Part shown: piece by piece, positions 1 to 7,977 of the stretch
Numbering within the stretch: the stretch's first letter is position 1
How the letters are laid out: the number at the start of each line of letters is the position of its first letter
Assembly (NCBI GenBank): GCA_022844485.1
Contig: JALHLQ010000002.1
Span: 124,001-188,000 of the forward strand
Source of the DNA: Xanthobacteraceae bacterium
Lineage (GTDB): Bacteria > Pseudomonadota > Alphaproteobacteria > Rhizobiales > Xanthobacteraceae
Direction of reading: 5' to 3'
DNA length: 64,000 bases
Notes under the pieces: model-generated
Databases searched by the model: none
What the model was told of the DNA's origin: nothing
What the model saw: only the letters and a program-made list of their open reading frames with translations
Translations under genes and position numbers: made by a program

Positions 1-265
1 TTCCGGGCTGGACGCGCTCGTTCTGCCGACCACGCCGATCGTGGCGCCGCTGATGGGCGAGGTGGCGACGCGGGAGACGTTTTCGGCCAAGAACATGCTG
101 CTTCTGCGCAATACCTCGATCGGCAATTTCTTCGACCTTTGCGGGATCTCGCTGCCGCTGCCGCGTGACGGCGGCCTGCCTGTCGGCCTCATGCTGATGG
201 CGCGGAACGGACAGGACCGGAGGCTGTTTCGCATTGCCGCCGCCCTGGAGGCGCTGCTTGCTTGA
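1..265 (+). CDS. Amidase signature family protein, C-terminal fragment
   Basis: The gene enters from the left edge in frame 2 and only the last 87 codons are visible. The reading frame is open from base 2 (SGLDALVLPTTPIVAPLM) to a TGA at 263-265. The segment LPTTPIVAP followed by N-x-F-D-L-C-G-I-S-L-P and GLPVGLMLMA is the usual C-terminal part of amidase-signature hydrolases (GatA-like fold), which hydrolyse amides with a Ser-Ser-Lys triad. The triad lies upstream of the window, so activity and substrate cannot be judged. The decayed gene that follows starts inside or directly after the amidase stop. The family call is firm and the specific product is unknown. Confidence 0.8.
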   Translation, partial: SGLDALVLPTTPIVAPLMGEVATRETFSAKNMLLLRNTSIGNFFDLCGISLPLPRDGGLPVGLMLMARNGQDRRLFRIAAALEALLA

Positions 266-726
266 GAGACCCGCGACAGGCGCAAAGCTGCGCGATATAC
301 GGGTCGATCAGGTCGGCAGCCTCTTGCGTCCGCAATTCTTGAAAGACGCCTTCATGCGTCATGCGCGGAGCGAGGCCAGCCAAGACGATTCGCGCAAGGC
401 CCAGGATACGGCGATCCGCGATGTCGTGCGACAACAGGAGGCGCATGATCTGCCGATTATCACCGATGGCGAATTCCGGCGGCTCAACTCCGCGGGGACC
501 GATCGCCGTGCTTGGGCTGATCACCACCAAAACCGGGCAAATCGAATCCGTAGACGGACTGCGGCGCCGGATCGAGGAGGCCGCCCGTTACCTGCCGCTT
601 GAGCAACTCGCGCTCAGCCCGCAATGCGGATTTGCCTCGGGCATCGGCGGCAACCTGCTGTCGGACGACGAGCAGTGGCGGAAGCTCGATGTCATGTTGG
701 AGACGGCGCGCCGGGTCTGGGGCTGA
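258..726 (+). pseudogene. Decayed MetE-like (methionine synthase II family) gene
   Basis: Two frames carry two parts of one protein. Frame 3 (about 264-480) reads IRVDQVGSLLRPQFLKDAF ... PIITDGEFRRLN, the N-terminal part of the short MetE-C-terminal-like family found in alphaproteobacteria. Frame 1 (about 500-726) reads VLGLITTKTGQIES ... LPLEQLALSPQCGFAS and runs to the normal C-terminus with a TGA at 724-726. The middle of the protein, including most of the barrel, is missing at the join near 478-505, and the frame shifts there. Family members are roughly 370 residues; only about 150 remain. The QCGF segment, where such enzymes carry a zinc-ligand cysteine, survives, but a product could not fold. 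A remnant after an internal deletion is the simplest reading. Confidence 0.75.
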
Positions 727-790
727 TCGTTCATGCAGACAGCGCCCCGTGCGGCCGGCCGTCGGCTTGCCTCCGAGCGCCCCGACCACC

Positions 791-856
791 TAACATCCGG
801 ACAAAGCCCCAACTAACATCCGGACAAAGCCCCAACTAACATCCGGACAAAGCCCC
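791..856 (+). repeat. Three tandem copies of a 23-bp unit
   Basis: The unit TAACATCCGGACAAAGCCCC plus AAC occurs at 791-813 and 814-836, with a third copy cut after 20 bases at 837-856. The copies are identical over their shared length. The array ends about 3 bp before the purine-rich ribosome binding site (AGGGAGGA) of the binding-protein gene at 873, so it lies in its 5' leader or promoter. It could be a regulator-binding array or simple replication slippage. Confidence 0.9.
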
Positions 857-872
857 CAAGGGAGGAATAGGA

Positions 873-2111
873 ATGACCAAGGCCAAATACCCGATTTCAC
901 GCCGGTGGGTGCTGCAGGGCTCAGCCGCAACGACCGCCCTGATCGCGTCGCCGGCCATCGTGCGCGCGCAGGCGCAAACGCTGCGCATCGCTTCGCTCCT
1001 GCCGCGCTCGGGCTATCTCGCGCCAGCCGGCCAGGGCTGTCATCGCGGCGCGATGATCGCGCCGAAGGTGCTCGCCGATTACGGGCACCGCGTCGAGCTC
1101 GTCCATGTCGACACCGAATCCAGCGCCGACATCGCCCGCACCCAGGCGGAGCGCGTGATCAATGACGGCGTGCACTGCATCGTCGGACCGTTCGACTCCG
1201 CGGGCGCGCTCGCGATCGCGCAGGTGTGCGAACAGCGGCAGGTGCCGTTCGTCATCAATATCGCGGCGGCGCCGCAGATCACCGAGCAGGGCTACAAGTT
1301 TTTGGTCCGCAACTTCCCGACCGGGGGGCAGCTCGTCACCAACGGATTGGCGCTCATCAAGACCCTGCTCGAGGTGACCAAGCTGCAGCCGAAGACCGCC
1401 GTGTTCCTGCACGCAAACGACACCTTCGGCGCCGCCCAGCGGCAGGCGATGGACCGGCTTTTTCCGGCTTCGAACATGCCGTTCCAGCTTGCCGAGTCGA
1501 TCGCCTACGATCCGAAGGCGCAGGATCTGTCGGTCGAAGTGACGAAGATCCGCGCAGCCAATCCGGATCTCGTCCTGGTGGTCACGCGCGCGGCGGATGC
1601 GGTGAAGCTCGTGCGCGACATGGTGCGTCAACGCTTCGAGCCGAAGGGCATCATCTCACCCGGCTCGCCCGGCCTGTACGACGAGGAATTCTACCAGGCG
1701 CTCGGGCCGCTGGCGGATTTCCACATCTACAACATCCCCTGGGTCAATCCGAAGGCGCAGATGACGCAGGCGCTCGCCGCGGCCTTCAAGCCGGCGCACC
1801 CGAACTTCCGCTTCGAGGTGGACTGTTTCAATGTCGGCTTCACCTTCGAGGGCATGCTGATCGCCGCCGACGGCTTCAAGCGCGCGGGCACGACCTCAGG
1901 CGCCGAATTCATGAAGGCCATCCGCGCGACCGACATCAAGGATCACGTGATGATCGGCGGGCCGATCCGGTTCGACGACAAGGGCCAGAACCCGAACATC
2001 CCGTCGGCCTGCGTGCAAAACCGCAGCCGGACCCCGACTGTCGTGCTGCCGACGGAAGCGGCCACGGCGCAGCCGGTGCTGCCCATGCCGGCCTGGCAGG
2101 GCCGCGCCTGA
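873..2111 (+). CDS. HAAT-family ABC transporter substrate-binding protein
   Basis: A 412-residue periplasmic binding protein of the branched-chain amino acid / amide type (LivJ-like, type 1 fold). The N-terminus has a twin-arginine-like stretch (SRRWVLQGS) followed by a hydrophobic core and a cleavage site near AIVRAQA, so export, possibly by Tat, is likely. The mature part begins LRIASLLPRSGYLAPAGQG, the usual first strand and ligand loop, and contains the FDSAGALAIAQVCEQRQVPF segment of this family. The start has a good ribosome binding site (GGGAGGAATAGGA). It leads a five-gene importer cluster with two permeases and two ATPases. The family binds amino acids, amides, urea, aromatic acids and other compounds, so the ligand cannot be named; the nearby amidase and dehydratase suggest organic acids or amides. 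Confidence 0.9.
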   Translation: MTKAKYPISRRWVLQGSAATTALIASPAIVRAQAQTLRIASLLPRSGYLAPAGQGCHRGAMIAPKVLADYGHRVELVHVDTESSADIARTQAERVINDGVHCIVGPFDSAGALAIAQVCEQRQVPFVINIAAAPQITEQGYKFLVRNFPTGGQLVTNGLALIKTLLEVTKLQPKTAVFLHANDTFGAAQRQAMDRLFPASNMPFQLAESIAYDPKAQDLSVEVTKIRAANPDLVLVVTRAADAVKLVRDMVRQRFEPKGIISPGSPGLYDEEFYQALGPLADFHIYNIPWVNPKAQMTQALAAAFKPAHPNFRFEVDCFNVGFTFEGMLIAADGFKRAGTTSGAEFMKAIRATDIKDHVMIGGPIRFDDKGQNPNIPSACVQNRSRTPTVVLPTEAATAQPVLPMPAWQGRA

Positions 2112-2167
2112 GACGCGCGCCGTTGCGCCCGAGCCCGGCTGTCGCAGGGCGGCAGCCGGGAAAGCTT

Positions 2168-2200
2168 TCCCGATTTCGCTTCCCGCTGAATCCGGGTTAC
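2168..2200. repeat. Degenerate REP-like element
   Basis: The segment reads TCCCGATTTCGCTTCCCGCTGAATCCGGGTTAC in outline and is a decayed single arm of the palindromic element seen intact at 7291-7363. It sits in the 162-bp gap between the binding-protein gene and the first permease gene. Confidence 0.5.
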
Positions 2201-2273
2201 ACGGTGTGACGGTTGTCCCGGATTTCGCCAACGCGCGATCCGCACTACACGCTCCGCTGGTGCCTGCTCCGAC

Positions 2274-3143
2274 ATGTCCTCCATCCTGTTCAGCGTTGTG
2301 ATCCAAGGTGTCATGACCGGCCTCGTCTACGGCCTGATGGCGCTCGGCCTGTCGGTCATTTTCGGAGTGGTGCGGGTCGTCAATTTCGCGCATGGCGAAT
2401 TCGCCGTGATCGCGATGTATGCGGCTTTCATCCTGTTCGCCGCGCTGCGGCTCGATCCGCTGATCGCGCTCGTGCCGATCGCGCTCGTCTTCTTCGGCGT
2501 CGGCTACCTGCTGCAAGCAACCCTCATCAACGCCTTTGTGGGCCGGCCCGAGCATGAGCAGTTCATTCTGCTCGTCGGGCTCGCGATCATTATCGTGAAC
2601 GGGCTGCTGATGATCTTCGGCCCGGACGCGCGGCCGACCAATCTGCCTTATGCCTTCGACAGCTTCCTCATCGGCCCGCTGATCATCGACAAGGTGCGGA
2701 TCTATGCAGCGGTGGCCGCCTTTGGCGTGGCCAGCGCGCTGTTTGCGTTCTTCCGCTTCACCCGAACCGGCACGGCCATCCGCGCCTGCGCCGACAATCT
2801 CACGGCCGCCGCGGTGGTCGGGCTCGATGTGAAGCGGCTCTATGCCCTGACCTTCGGCATCGGCCTCGCCTGCGTCGGCGCCGCCGGCGCGCTGCTCGTC
2901 ACGATCGCGGATGCAGCCCCGAATCTGGCGCCGGCCTACACGCTCTTGGCCTTCACCATCGTCATCATCGGCGGCCTCGGTTCGATGGCCGGCGCGCTGG
3001 TCGGCGGCGTGCTGATCGGCGTGTCGGAAGCGCTTGCCGGCTTCCTGATCGCGCCGTCGATGAAGAGCATGTTCTCGTTCGCGCTCTTGATCGCCGTGCT
3101 GGTGCTGCGGCCCCAGGGGCTGCTCGGCCGGCGGATGGCATGA
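2274..3143 (+). CDS. Branched-chain-type ABC transporter permease, LivH-like
   Basis: A 289-residue integral membrane protein with about eight hydrophobic helices. The opening MSSILFSVVIQGVMTGLVYG and the segment VVRVVNFAHGEFAVIAMY are hallmark LivH sequences, and the later TFGIGLACVGAAGAL plus IIGGLGSMAGALVGG belong to the conserved cytoplasmic-loop region. It forms the permease heterodimer with the next gene, whose start overlaps its stop by 4 bp (ATGA). There is no strong Shine-Dalgarno in front; the leader after the binding-protein gene is about 160 bp and contains a repeat remnant, so expression could differ from that of the binding protein. Confidence 0.92.
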   Translation: MSSILFSVVIQGVMTGLVYGLMALGLSVIFGVVRVVNFAHGEFAVIAMYAAFILFAALRLDPLIALVPIALVFFGVGYLLQATLINAFVGRPEHEQFILLVGLAIIIVNGLLMIFGPDARPTNLPYAFDSFLIGPLIIDKVRIYAAVAAFGVASALFAFFRFTRTGTAIRACADNLTAAAVVGLDVKRLYALTFGIGLACVGAAGALLVTIADAAPNLAPAYTLLAFTIVIIGGLGSMAGALVGGVLIGVSEALAGFLIAPSMKSMFSFALLIAVLVLRPQGLLGRRMA

Positions 3144-4138
3144 ACCGGCTGTTCGGGCATACGCCGCTGCATGGACGCGTGCTGACGGCCTTGTTTCTTG
3201 CCGCGCTCCTGTTCACGCCTCTCATCGCGGACCGCTACCTGCTCTCGGTGCTGATCCTCGTGTTCTACTTCGCCTATGTCGGCCAGGCCTGGAATCTGAT
3301 GATGGGCTTCGCCGGACAATTGTCGCTCGGGCATGCGCTGTTTGTCGGGCTCGGCGGCTACGTGTCGGCGGCGCTCTGGCTGCATCTCGGCATCGGGCCG
3401 TGGCTCGGGGTGTTCGCCGCCATCGCGATCGCCGCGAGTGTCGGCGCCGTGATCGGCTGGCTCGGTTGGCGCTTCGGCATCGAGGGCGTGTACTTCGCCC
3501 TGCTCACGATCGCTTTCGCCGAGTTCACACGCATCGGTTTCGATCATATCGAGCTCACGGGCGCCGCCGGCGGTCTTTTCCTGCCGGTGAAGGCCGAGGA
3601 AGCCGGGCAGTGGTGGAACCTGCGCGGCGGGCCGCTACTGTTCTACTATCTCGCGCTGGCGCTGGCCTGCGGGGCGGCGGCGCTGGCGGCGTGGCTGCGC
3701 AGCTCGCGCCTTGGCTATCAGTGGCTCGCGGTGCGCGAGGACCAGGAGGCGGCGCGCGCGCTCGGCGTCAACATTTTCCGCGCCAAGATGATCGCCATGC
3801 TCATCTCGTCGAGCATGACGGCGGTGGGCGGCGTGTTCTACGCGTTCTACTACCGCAACCTGTTCCCTGCGCAGGTGTTCGATATCGGCCGCTCGATCGA
3901 GCTCATTCTCGCCCCGATCGTCGGCGGACTGGGAACCGTGTTCGGGCCGATCGTCGGTGCGTTCATCCTGACCCCGCTCGGCGAAACGCTGATCAGGCTC
4001 ACCGAAGAGCTCGGCTACAATGCGCCCGGCACGAAGGCCGTGGTCTATGGCCTCGCGCTGATGGTCATCATCTACGTGCTGCCGAGCGGCGTGTGGCCGT
4101 CTCTCTCGCGCCTCCTGCGGTTGGAGCGGCGCCCATGA
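3140..4138 (+). CDS. Branched-chain-type ABC transporter permease, LivM-like
   Basis: A 332-residue inner-membrane protein. The segment YVGQAWNLMMGFAGQLSLGHALFVGLGGY is cut from the typical LivM second and third helices, and EDQEAARALGVNIFRAKM is the cytoplasmic EAA-type loop that contacts the ATPase. About nine hydrophobic segments are visible. It overlaps the LivH-like gene upstream and the LivG-like gene downstream by ATGA junctions, which indicates translational coupling within one operon. The length is normal for the family. Confidence 0.92.
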   Translation: MNRLFGHTPLHGRVLTALFLAALLFTPLIADRYLLSVLILVFYFAYVGQAWNLMMGFAGQLSLGHALFVGLGGYVSAALWLHLGIGPWLGVFAAIAIAASVGAVIGWLGWRFGIEGVYFALLTIAFAEFTRIGFDHIELTGAAGGLFLPVKAEEAGQWWNLRGGPLLFYYLALALACGAAALAAWLRSSRLGYQWLAVREDQEAARALGVNIFRAKMIAMLISSSMTAVGGVFYAFYYRNLFPAQVFDIGRSIELILAPIVGGLGTVFGPIVGAFILTPLGETLIRLTEELGYNAPGTKAVVYGLALMVIIYVLPSGVWPSLSRLLRLERRP

Positions 4139-4857
4139 CGCTTCTGTCGGTCTCCGGCGCGACCAAGCGGTTTCGCGGCCTTGTTGCCGTCGACCGCGTG
4201 AGCTTTGAGATTCAGCCGGGGGAGATTTACGCCGTCATCGGACCGAACGGCGCCGGCAAGACGACGCTCTTCAACATGATCGCCGGCGTGTACCAGCCCG
4301 ACGACGGCACAATTACGTTCGCCGGCGAGCGGGTCGACGGTCTGCGCCCGGATCAGGTGGCGCAACGCGGCATCGGCCGCACCTTTCAGATCGTGCGGCC
4401 ATTCCCGGCGCTGACGGTGGAGGACAACGTGGTGATCGGCGCGATGCTACGCGCGCCGAACATGGCAGCGGCGCATGCGAGGGCCGAGGAGGTTCTGCGC
4501 CAGCTCGATCTTTTCGATCGCCGGCACCTCCTGGCGTCATCGCTCACCTTGCCGGACCGCAAGCGGCTCGAGGTGGCGCGGGCATTGGCGACGAATCCGC
4601 GGCTTCTTCTCCTCGACGAGGTGATAGCCGGGCTGCGGCCGACCGAGACCGACCGCATCGTCGCGATCCTGCGCGATCTCAACCGCGGCACGGGCCTGAC
4701 CATTCTTCTCATCGAGCATGTGATGCGCGCCGTGATGGCGCTCGCGCACCGCATCCTGGTGCTGCATCACGGCGCGCAGATCGCCGAAGGAACCCCCCAG
4801 GTCGTCACCCGCGAACCGGCCGTGATCGAATCCTATCTCGGGGCGGAGGCGGTCTGA
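4135..4857 (+). CDS. ABC transporter ATP-binding protein, LivG-like
   Basis: A 240-residue ATPase. Walker A is GPNGAGKT at residues 36-43, and FNMIAGVYQPDDG follows as in LivG. The signature motif is degenerate (LTLPDRKRLEVARAL instead of LSGGQ) and Walker B is LLLLDEV, both normal features of the HAAT LivG branch. The frame is open far upstream inside the permease gene, but the ATG at 4135, overlapping the permease stop (ATGA), gives the expected N-terminus MTLLSVSGATKRF. It energises the importer together with the LivF-like ATPase. Confidence 0.92.
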   Translation: MTLLSVSGATKRFRGLVAVDRVSFEIQPGEIYAVIGPNGAGKTTLFNMIAGVYQPDDGTITFAGERVDGLRPDQVAQRGIGRTFQIVRPFPALTVEDNVVIGAMLRAPNMAAAHARAEEVLRQLDLFDRRHLLASSLTLPDRKRLEVARALATNPRLLLLDEVIAGLRPTETDRIVAILRDLNRGTGLTILLIEHVMRAVMALAHRILVLHHGAQIAEGTPQVVTREPAVIESYLGAEAV

Positions 4858-5561
4858 TGCTGTCGGTCACGGACCTCGATGTCTTTCACGGCGACGCGCA
4901 GGCGCTCTCGGGCGTTTCCATCGAGGTCGAGGAGGGCGCGATCGTCGCCATCGTCGGCGCGAACGGCGCCGGCAAGAGCTCGCTGATCCGCACTATCGCC
5001 GGCATGCACCGGCCCGCACAAGGACGCATCCTCTTCCGCCGGCAGGACATCGCGGGCTGGCCGAGCCATCGCGTCTGCAATCTCGGCATCGGGCAGGTGG
5101 CCGAGGGGCGGCAGGTTTTTCCGACGCTCACCGTGGTCGAGAATCTCGACATGGGCGCCATGCTGCCGCGCGCGCGGGCAAGCCGTGAAAAGAACAGGGA
5201 GCGCGTGCTCGCGCTGTTTCCGAAATTGGCCGAGCGTGCTTCGCAGGCGGCGGGAACGCTGTCGGGGGGCGAGCAGCAGATGCTGGCGATCGGGCGCTGC
5301 CTCATGGGCGCGCCGGAGCTTGTGATGTTCGATGAGCCGTCGCTCGGGCTTGCGCCCGCGGTGGTGCAGGACGTGCTGAAAACGATCCGCGACCTCAATC
5401 GCGAAGGATTGACTTGCATTCTGGTCGAACAAAACGTCGCCGTGTCGCTGAAGCTTGCGAGCCGGGCCTATGTCCTCGAAAACGGCAGGATCACGCTGTC
5501 GGGATCGGGCGAGGCGCTGCTTGCGGACGACCGCGTGCGACAGGCCTATTTGGGATTGTAA
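4857..5561 (+). CDS. ABC transporter ATP-binding protein, LivF-like
   Basis: A 234-residue ATPase, the second of the pair. Walker A is GANGAGKSS, the family-specific GQVAEGRQVFPTLTVVENL follows, the signature is LSGGEQQM and Walker B is LVMFDEPSLGL. The start overlaps the LivG-like stop by one base (TGATG). It closes the transporter operon; a glutathione transferase gene follows 11 bp downstream and is probably co-transcribed. Confidence 0.93.
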   Translation: MLSVTDLDVFHGDAQALSGVSIEVEEGAIVAIVGANGAGKSSLIRTIAGMHRPAQGRILFRRQDIAGWPSHRVCNLGIGQVAEGRQVFPTLTVVENLDMGAMLPRARASREKNRERVLALFPKLAERASQAAGTLSGGEQQMLAIGRCLMGAPELVMFDEPSLGLAPAVVQDVLKTIRDLNREGLTCILVEQNVAVSLKLASRAYVLENGRITLSGSGEALLADDRVRQAYLGL

Positions 5562-5572
5562 GGAGCGAAACG

Positions 5573-6193
5573 ATGAAACTCTACTTTTCACCCGGCGCGT
5601 GCTCGCTGGCCCCGCATATCGTCGCGAGCGAGGCGGGCGTTCCGATCGAACTGGAACGAGTCGACCTGAAATCGAAGACGATCCGCAAGAGCGGCGCCGA
5701 TTTTTCGCAAATCAGCGCCACCGCCATGGTGCCGGTGCTGGAACTCGACGACGGCGACATCCTCACCGAGGTCGCCGCCGTGGTGCTGTATGTGGCCGAT
5801 CAGAATCCCGGCTCGAAGCTGGCGCCGCCCTGCGGGAGCCGCGAGCGCTACCACGTGCAGAAATGGCTGAATTTCATCGCCACCGAAATCCACAAGATGT
5901 TCACGCCGCTGTTCAAGCCGGATACGCCCGAGGCCTATAAGGCGATCGCGAAGGACAATCTCGCCAAAGCCTTCACGCTTCTCGACCAGCGCCTTGCCGA
6001 CAGGCCATATCTGATGGGAGCGCAGTTCACGGCGGCGGACGCCTATCTGTTCACGGTCGTGAGCTGGTCGCGGCTGCAGCAGATCGAGCTCGATCGCTGG
6101 CCGCATCTGAAAGCGTGCTGGGAGCGCATCCGGGCGCGGCCGAAGGTTGAGGACGCCATGAAGGCGGAAGGCCTCATCAAGGTCGCCGCCTGA
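5573..6193 (+). CDS. Glutathione S-transferase, bacterial beta-class GstA type
   Basis: A 206-residue soluble protein with an N-terminal thioredoxin-like domain (MKLYFSPGACSLAPHI, with Cys10 in the position used by beta-class bacterial transferases) and an all-helical C-terminal domain (KWLNFIATEIHK, then PYLMGAQFTAADAYLF). The family conjugates glutathione to electrophiles and sometimes acts as an isomerase or dehalogenase in aromatic catabolism. The ATG at 5573 follows AAGGAGCGAAACG, a strong ribosome binding site overlapping the LivF stop region, so the frame upstream is discarded. Being co-directional with an importer suggests detoxification or processing of the imported compound, which is inference. 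Confidence 0.9.
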   Translation: MKLYFSPGACSLAPHIVASEAGVPIELERVDLKSKTIRKSGADFSQISATAMVPVLELDDGDILTEVAAVVLYVADQNPGSKLAPPCGSRERYHVQKWLNFIATEIHKMFTPLFKPDTPEAYKAIAKDNLAKAFTLLDQRLADRPYLMGAQFTAADAYLFTVVSWSRLQQIELDRWPHLKACWERIRARPKVEDAMKAEGLIKVAA

Positions 6194-6286
6194 CTTCCGC
6201 CTTGCGCGGCCTGCGCGGCATAGTAGCATGACCGGCAGAACCCGCCGCCTGCGAGCGCGGGAGCCATGACCAACGGGAGGATTTCC

Positions 6287-7282
6287 ATGACGCTGTCCCT
6301 GCGCCGGATCGTGCTCGGCGTGAGCCTCGCCCTTGCCGCACTCGGGTTGATCGCGCCGGCGAACGCCCAAACCAAACTGAAATGGGCGCATGTCTATGAG
6401 ACATCGGAGCCCTATCACACCTGGGCGCTTTGGGCGGCCGAGGAATTCAAGAAGCGCACCAGCGGCAAGTACGAGATTCAGGTCTTTGCCGCGTCCTCGC
6501 TCGGCAAAGAGACGGACATCAATGAGGGGCTCGGGCTTGGGACGGTTGACATCATCTATACCGGGCAGCTGTTCGCCGGACGGAGCCATGGGCCGCTGGC
6601 GATCGGCGGGGCGCCCTACATGTTCCGCGACCTCGGCCATTGGCAGGCCTTTCGCCAATCGGATCTCTTCCGCGAGCTGTCGGCCGGCTATCAGAAGAAG
6701 ACCGGCAATCACGTCATCAGCCTCACCTATTACGGCGAGCGGCACGTGACCTCGAACAAGGAGATCACCAAGCCCGAGGATATGAGGAATTTGAAAATCC
6801 GCGTGCCGGACGCGCCGCTCTATCGCATGTTCCCGAAAGCGGTGGGCGCGAACTCGACGCCGATCGCCTTTGCGGAAGTGTATCTCGCGCTCGCCCAAGG
6901 CACTGTCGATGCGCAGGAGAATCCGCTGCCAACCATCCAGGCGAAGAAATTCTACGAAGTGCAGAAATTCATCACGCTCACAGGCCACATCACCGACGCG
7001 CTGCTGACCATCGTCGGCGGGCCGACCTGGGGCAAGCTGAACGAGGGCGAGCGCAAAGTCCTGTCGGACATCCTGCGCGAGGCGGCCGACAAGTGCACCG
7101 CCGATATCGTCAAGTCGGAGAAGGACTTGGTGAGCTGGTTCCGGCAGCAGGGCAAGACGGTGACGGCGGTCGACCGCAAGCCGTTCCGCGACGTGACGGC
7201 GGCGCTGCATCTGTCCTCCGACGCGACCTGGGACAAGGCCACCTATGACCGGCTGCAGGCGCTTGCGTCGGTGACGAACTGA
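6287..7282 (+). CDS. TRAP transporter solute-binding protein, DctP family
   Basis: A 331-residue periplasmic protein. The signal peptide (LRRIVLGVSLALAALGLIAPANA) is followed by TKLKWAHVYETSEPYH. The segment NLKIRVPDAPLYRMF contains the arginine that grips the ligand carboxylate in DctP proteins, and VDAQENPLPTI is also conserved. An ATG at 6266 is in frame, but the ATG at 6287 follows GGGAGGATTTCC at ideal spacing and starts directly before the signal peptide, so I chose it. The two TRAP permease genes and a sugar-acid dehydratase follow, so the ligand is probably a sugar acid or similar carboxylate. Confidence 0.92.
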   Translation: MTLSLRRIVLGVSLALAALGLIAPANAQTKLKWAHVYETSEPYHTWALWAAEEFKKRTSGKYEIQVFAASSLGKETDINEGLGLGTVDIIYTGQLFAGRSHGPLAIGGAPYMFRDLGHWQAFRQSDLFRELSAGYQKKTGNHVISLTYYGERHVTSNKEITKPEDMRNLKIRVPDAPLYRMFPKAVGANSTPIAFAEVYLALAQGTVDAQENPLPTIQAKKFYEVQKFITLTGHITDALLTIVGGPTWGKLNEGERKVLSDILREAADKCTADIVKSEKDLVSWFRQQGKTVTAVDRKPFRDVTAALHLSSDATWDKATYDRLQALASVTN

Positions 7283-7290
7283 CGAGTATT

Positions 7291-7363
7291 CGTAGCCCGG
7301 ATTGAGCGCAGCGAAATCCGGGAAACGACGCCCCGGATGTCGCTTTGCTCCATCCGGGCTACG
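7291..7363. repeat. REP-like palindromic element
   Basis: The left arm CGTAGCCCGGATTGAGCGCA with GCGAAATCCGGG, and the right arm CCCCGGATGTCGCT ending CATCCGGGCTACG, form an imperfect 73-bp palindrome between two TRAP genes. Arms of this type (GTAGCCCGGAT / ATCCGGGCTAC) are a repeat family I know from Bradyrhizobium-like genomes. A transcript could fold it into a long hairpin and set the ratio of binding protein to permease. Confidence 0.85.
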
Positions 7364-7406
7364 CGCTGAACGCGTGACCGTAGCCGGCAGTCGAAGATCG
7401 GACCGC

Positions 7407-7970
7407 ATGGACCAGAAGAACGCGACCTCCACCTCGGAAGAACTCGACCAGCTCTTCAAGGAATGGGAGCGCGAGGAGGAGAAGGTCGACTTGTCCGATC
7501 TGCGCCCCTCCGACAGCCTCGTCTTCGTGGCATTCTGGGCGCTGTTCGGCGTCGTCTTTCTCCAGCTCGTGGCGCGCTACGTGTTCAACAATTCGCCGGG
7601 CTGGACGGAGGAGATCGCGCGCTATCTTCTGATCGGCGTGACCTTCATCGGCTCCATCCTGGCGATGCGGAAAGGCAGCCACATCGCCGTCGAGGCGGTG
7701 CTCAAATATGTGACCGGCGCCCCGCGGCACTGGCTGCTGGTCGGCGTGGATGCGACGGTCGCGCTCTTCTGTCTGTGGATGGCGTGGACGGCGGCGGAAC
7801 TCGCGCAGCGGACAAATCAGTTCATGGTCACGATCGAAGTGTCCAAATCCCTCGTCTATTGGATCGTCTGCGCGTCCTTTGTCGCAATGACCGTGTACGC
7901 GGCCGCGCGGCTGATCCGGCGTCTGCGCCGGCGCGAGGCGGATGCGTTGCACAGCCTGACGCTCGAGTGA
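7407..7970 (+). CDS. TRAP transporter small permease subunit, DctQ-like
   Basis: A 187-residue membrane protein with an acidic cytoplasmic N-terminus (LDQLFKEWEREEEKVDLSD) and four hydrophobic helices. The segment FNNSPGWTEEIARYLLIGVTF is the typical DctQ loop (W-x-E-E-x-A-R). An in-frame ATG at 7302 lies within the REP element and would add an arginine-rich stretch without homologous look, so the ATG at 7407 is preferred. The charged N-terminal extension is longer than in many DctQ proteins. The large permease begins 7 bp downstream. Confidence 0.9.
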   Translation: MDQKNATSTSEELDQLFKEWEREEEKVDLSDLRPSDSLVFVAFWALFGVVFLQLVARYVFNNSPGWTEEIARYLLIGVTFIGSILAMRKGSHIAVEAVLKYVTGAPRHWLLVGVDATVALFCLWMAWTAAELAQRTNQFMVTIEVSKSLVYWIVCASFVAMTVYAAARLIRRLRRREADALHSLTLE

Positions 7971-7977
7971 GGCGACG

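Noticed and set aside
791..856. CRISPR array
   Set aside because: Repeats are directly adjacent without unique spacers and no cas gene is present.
3400..4134. N-terminal extension of the LivG-like ATPase
   Set aside because: The extension is the shifted frame of the LivM-like gene; the ATG at 4135 gives the normal 240-residue protein.
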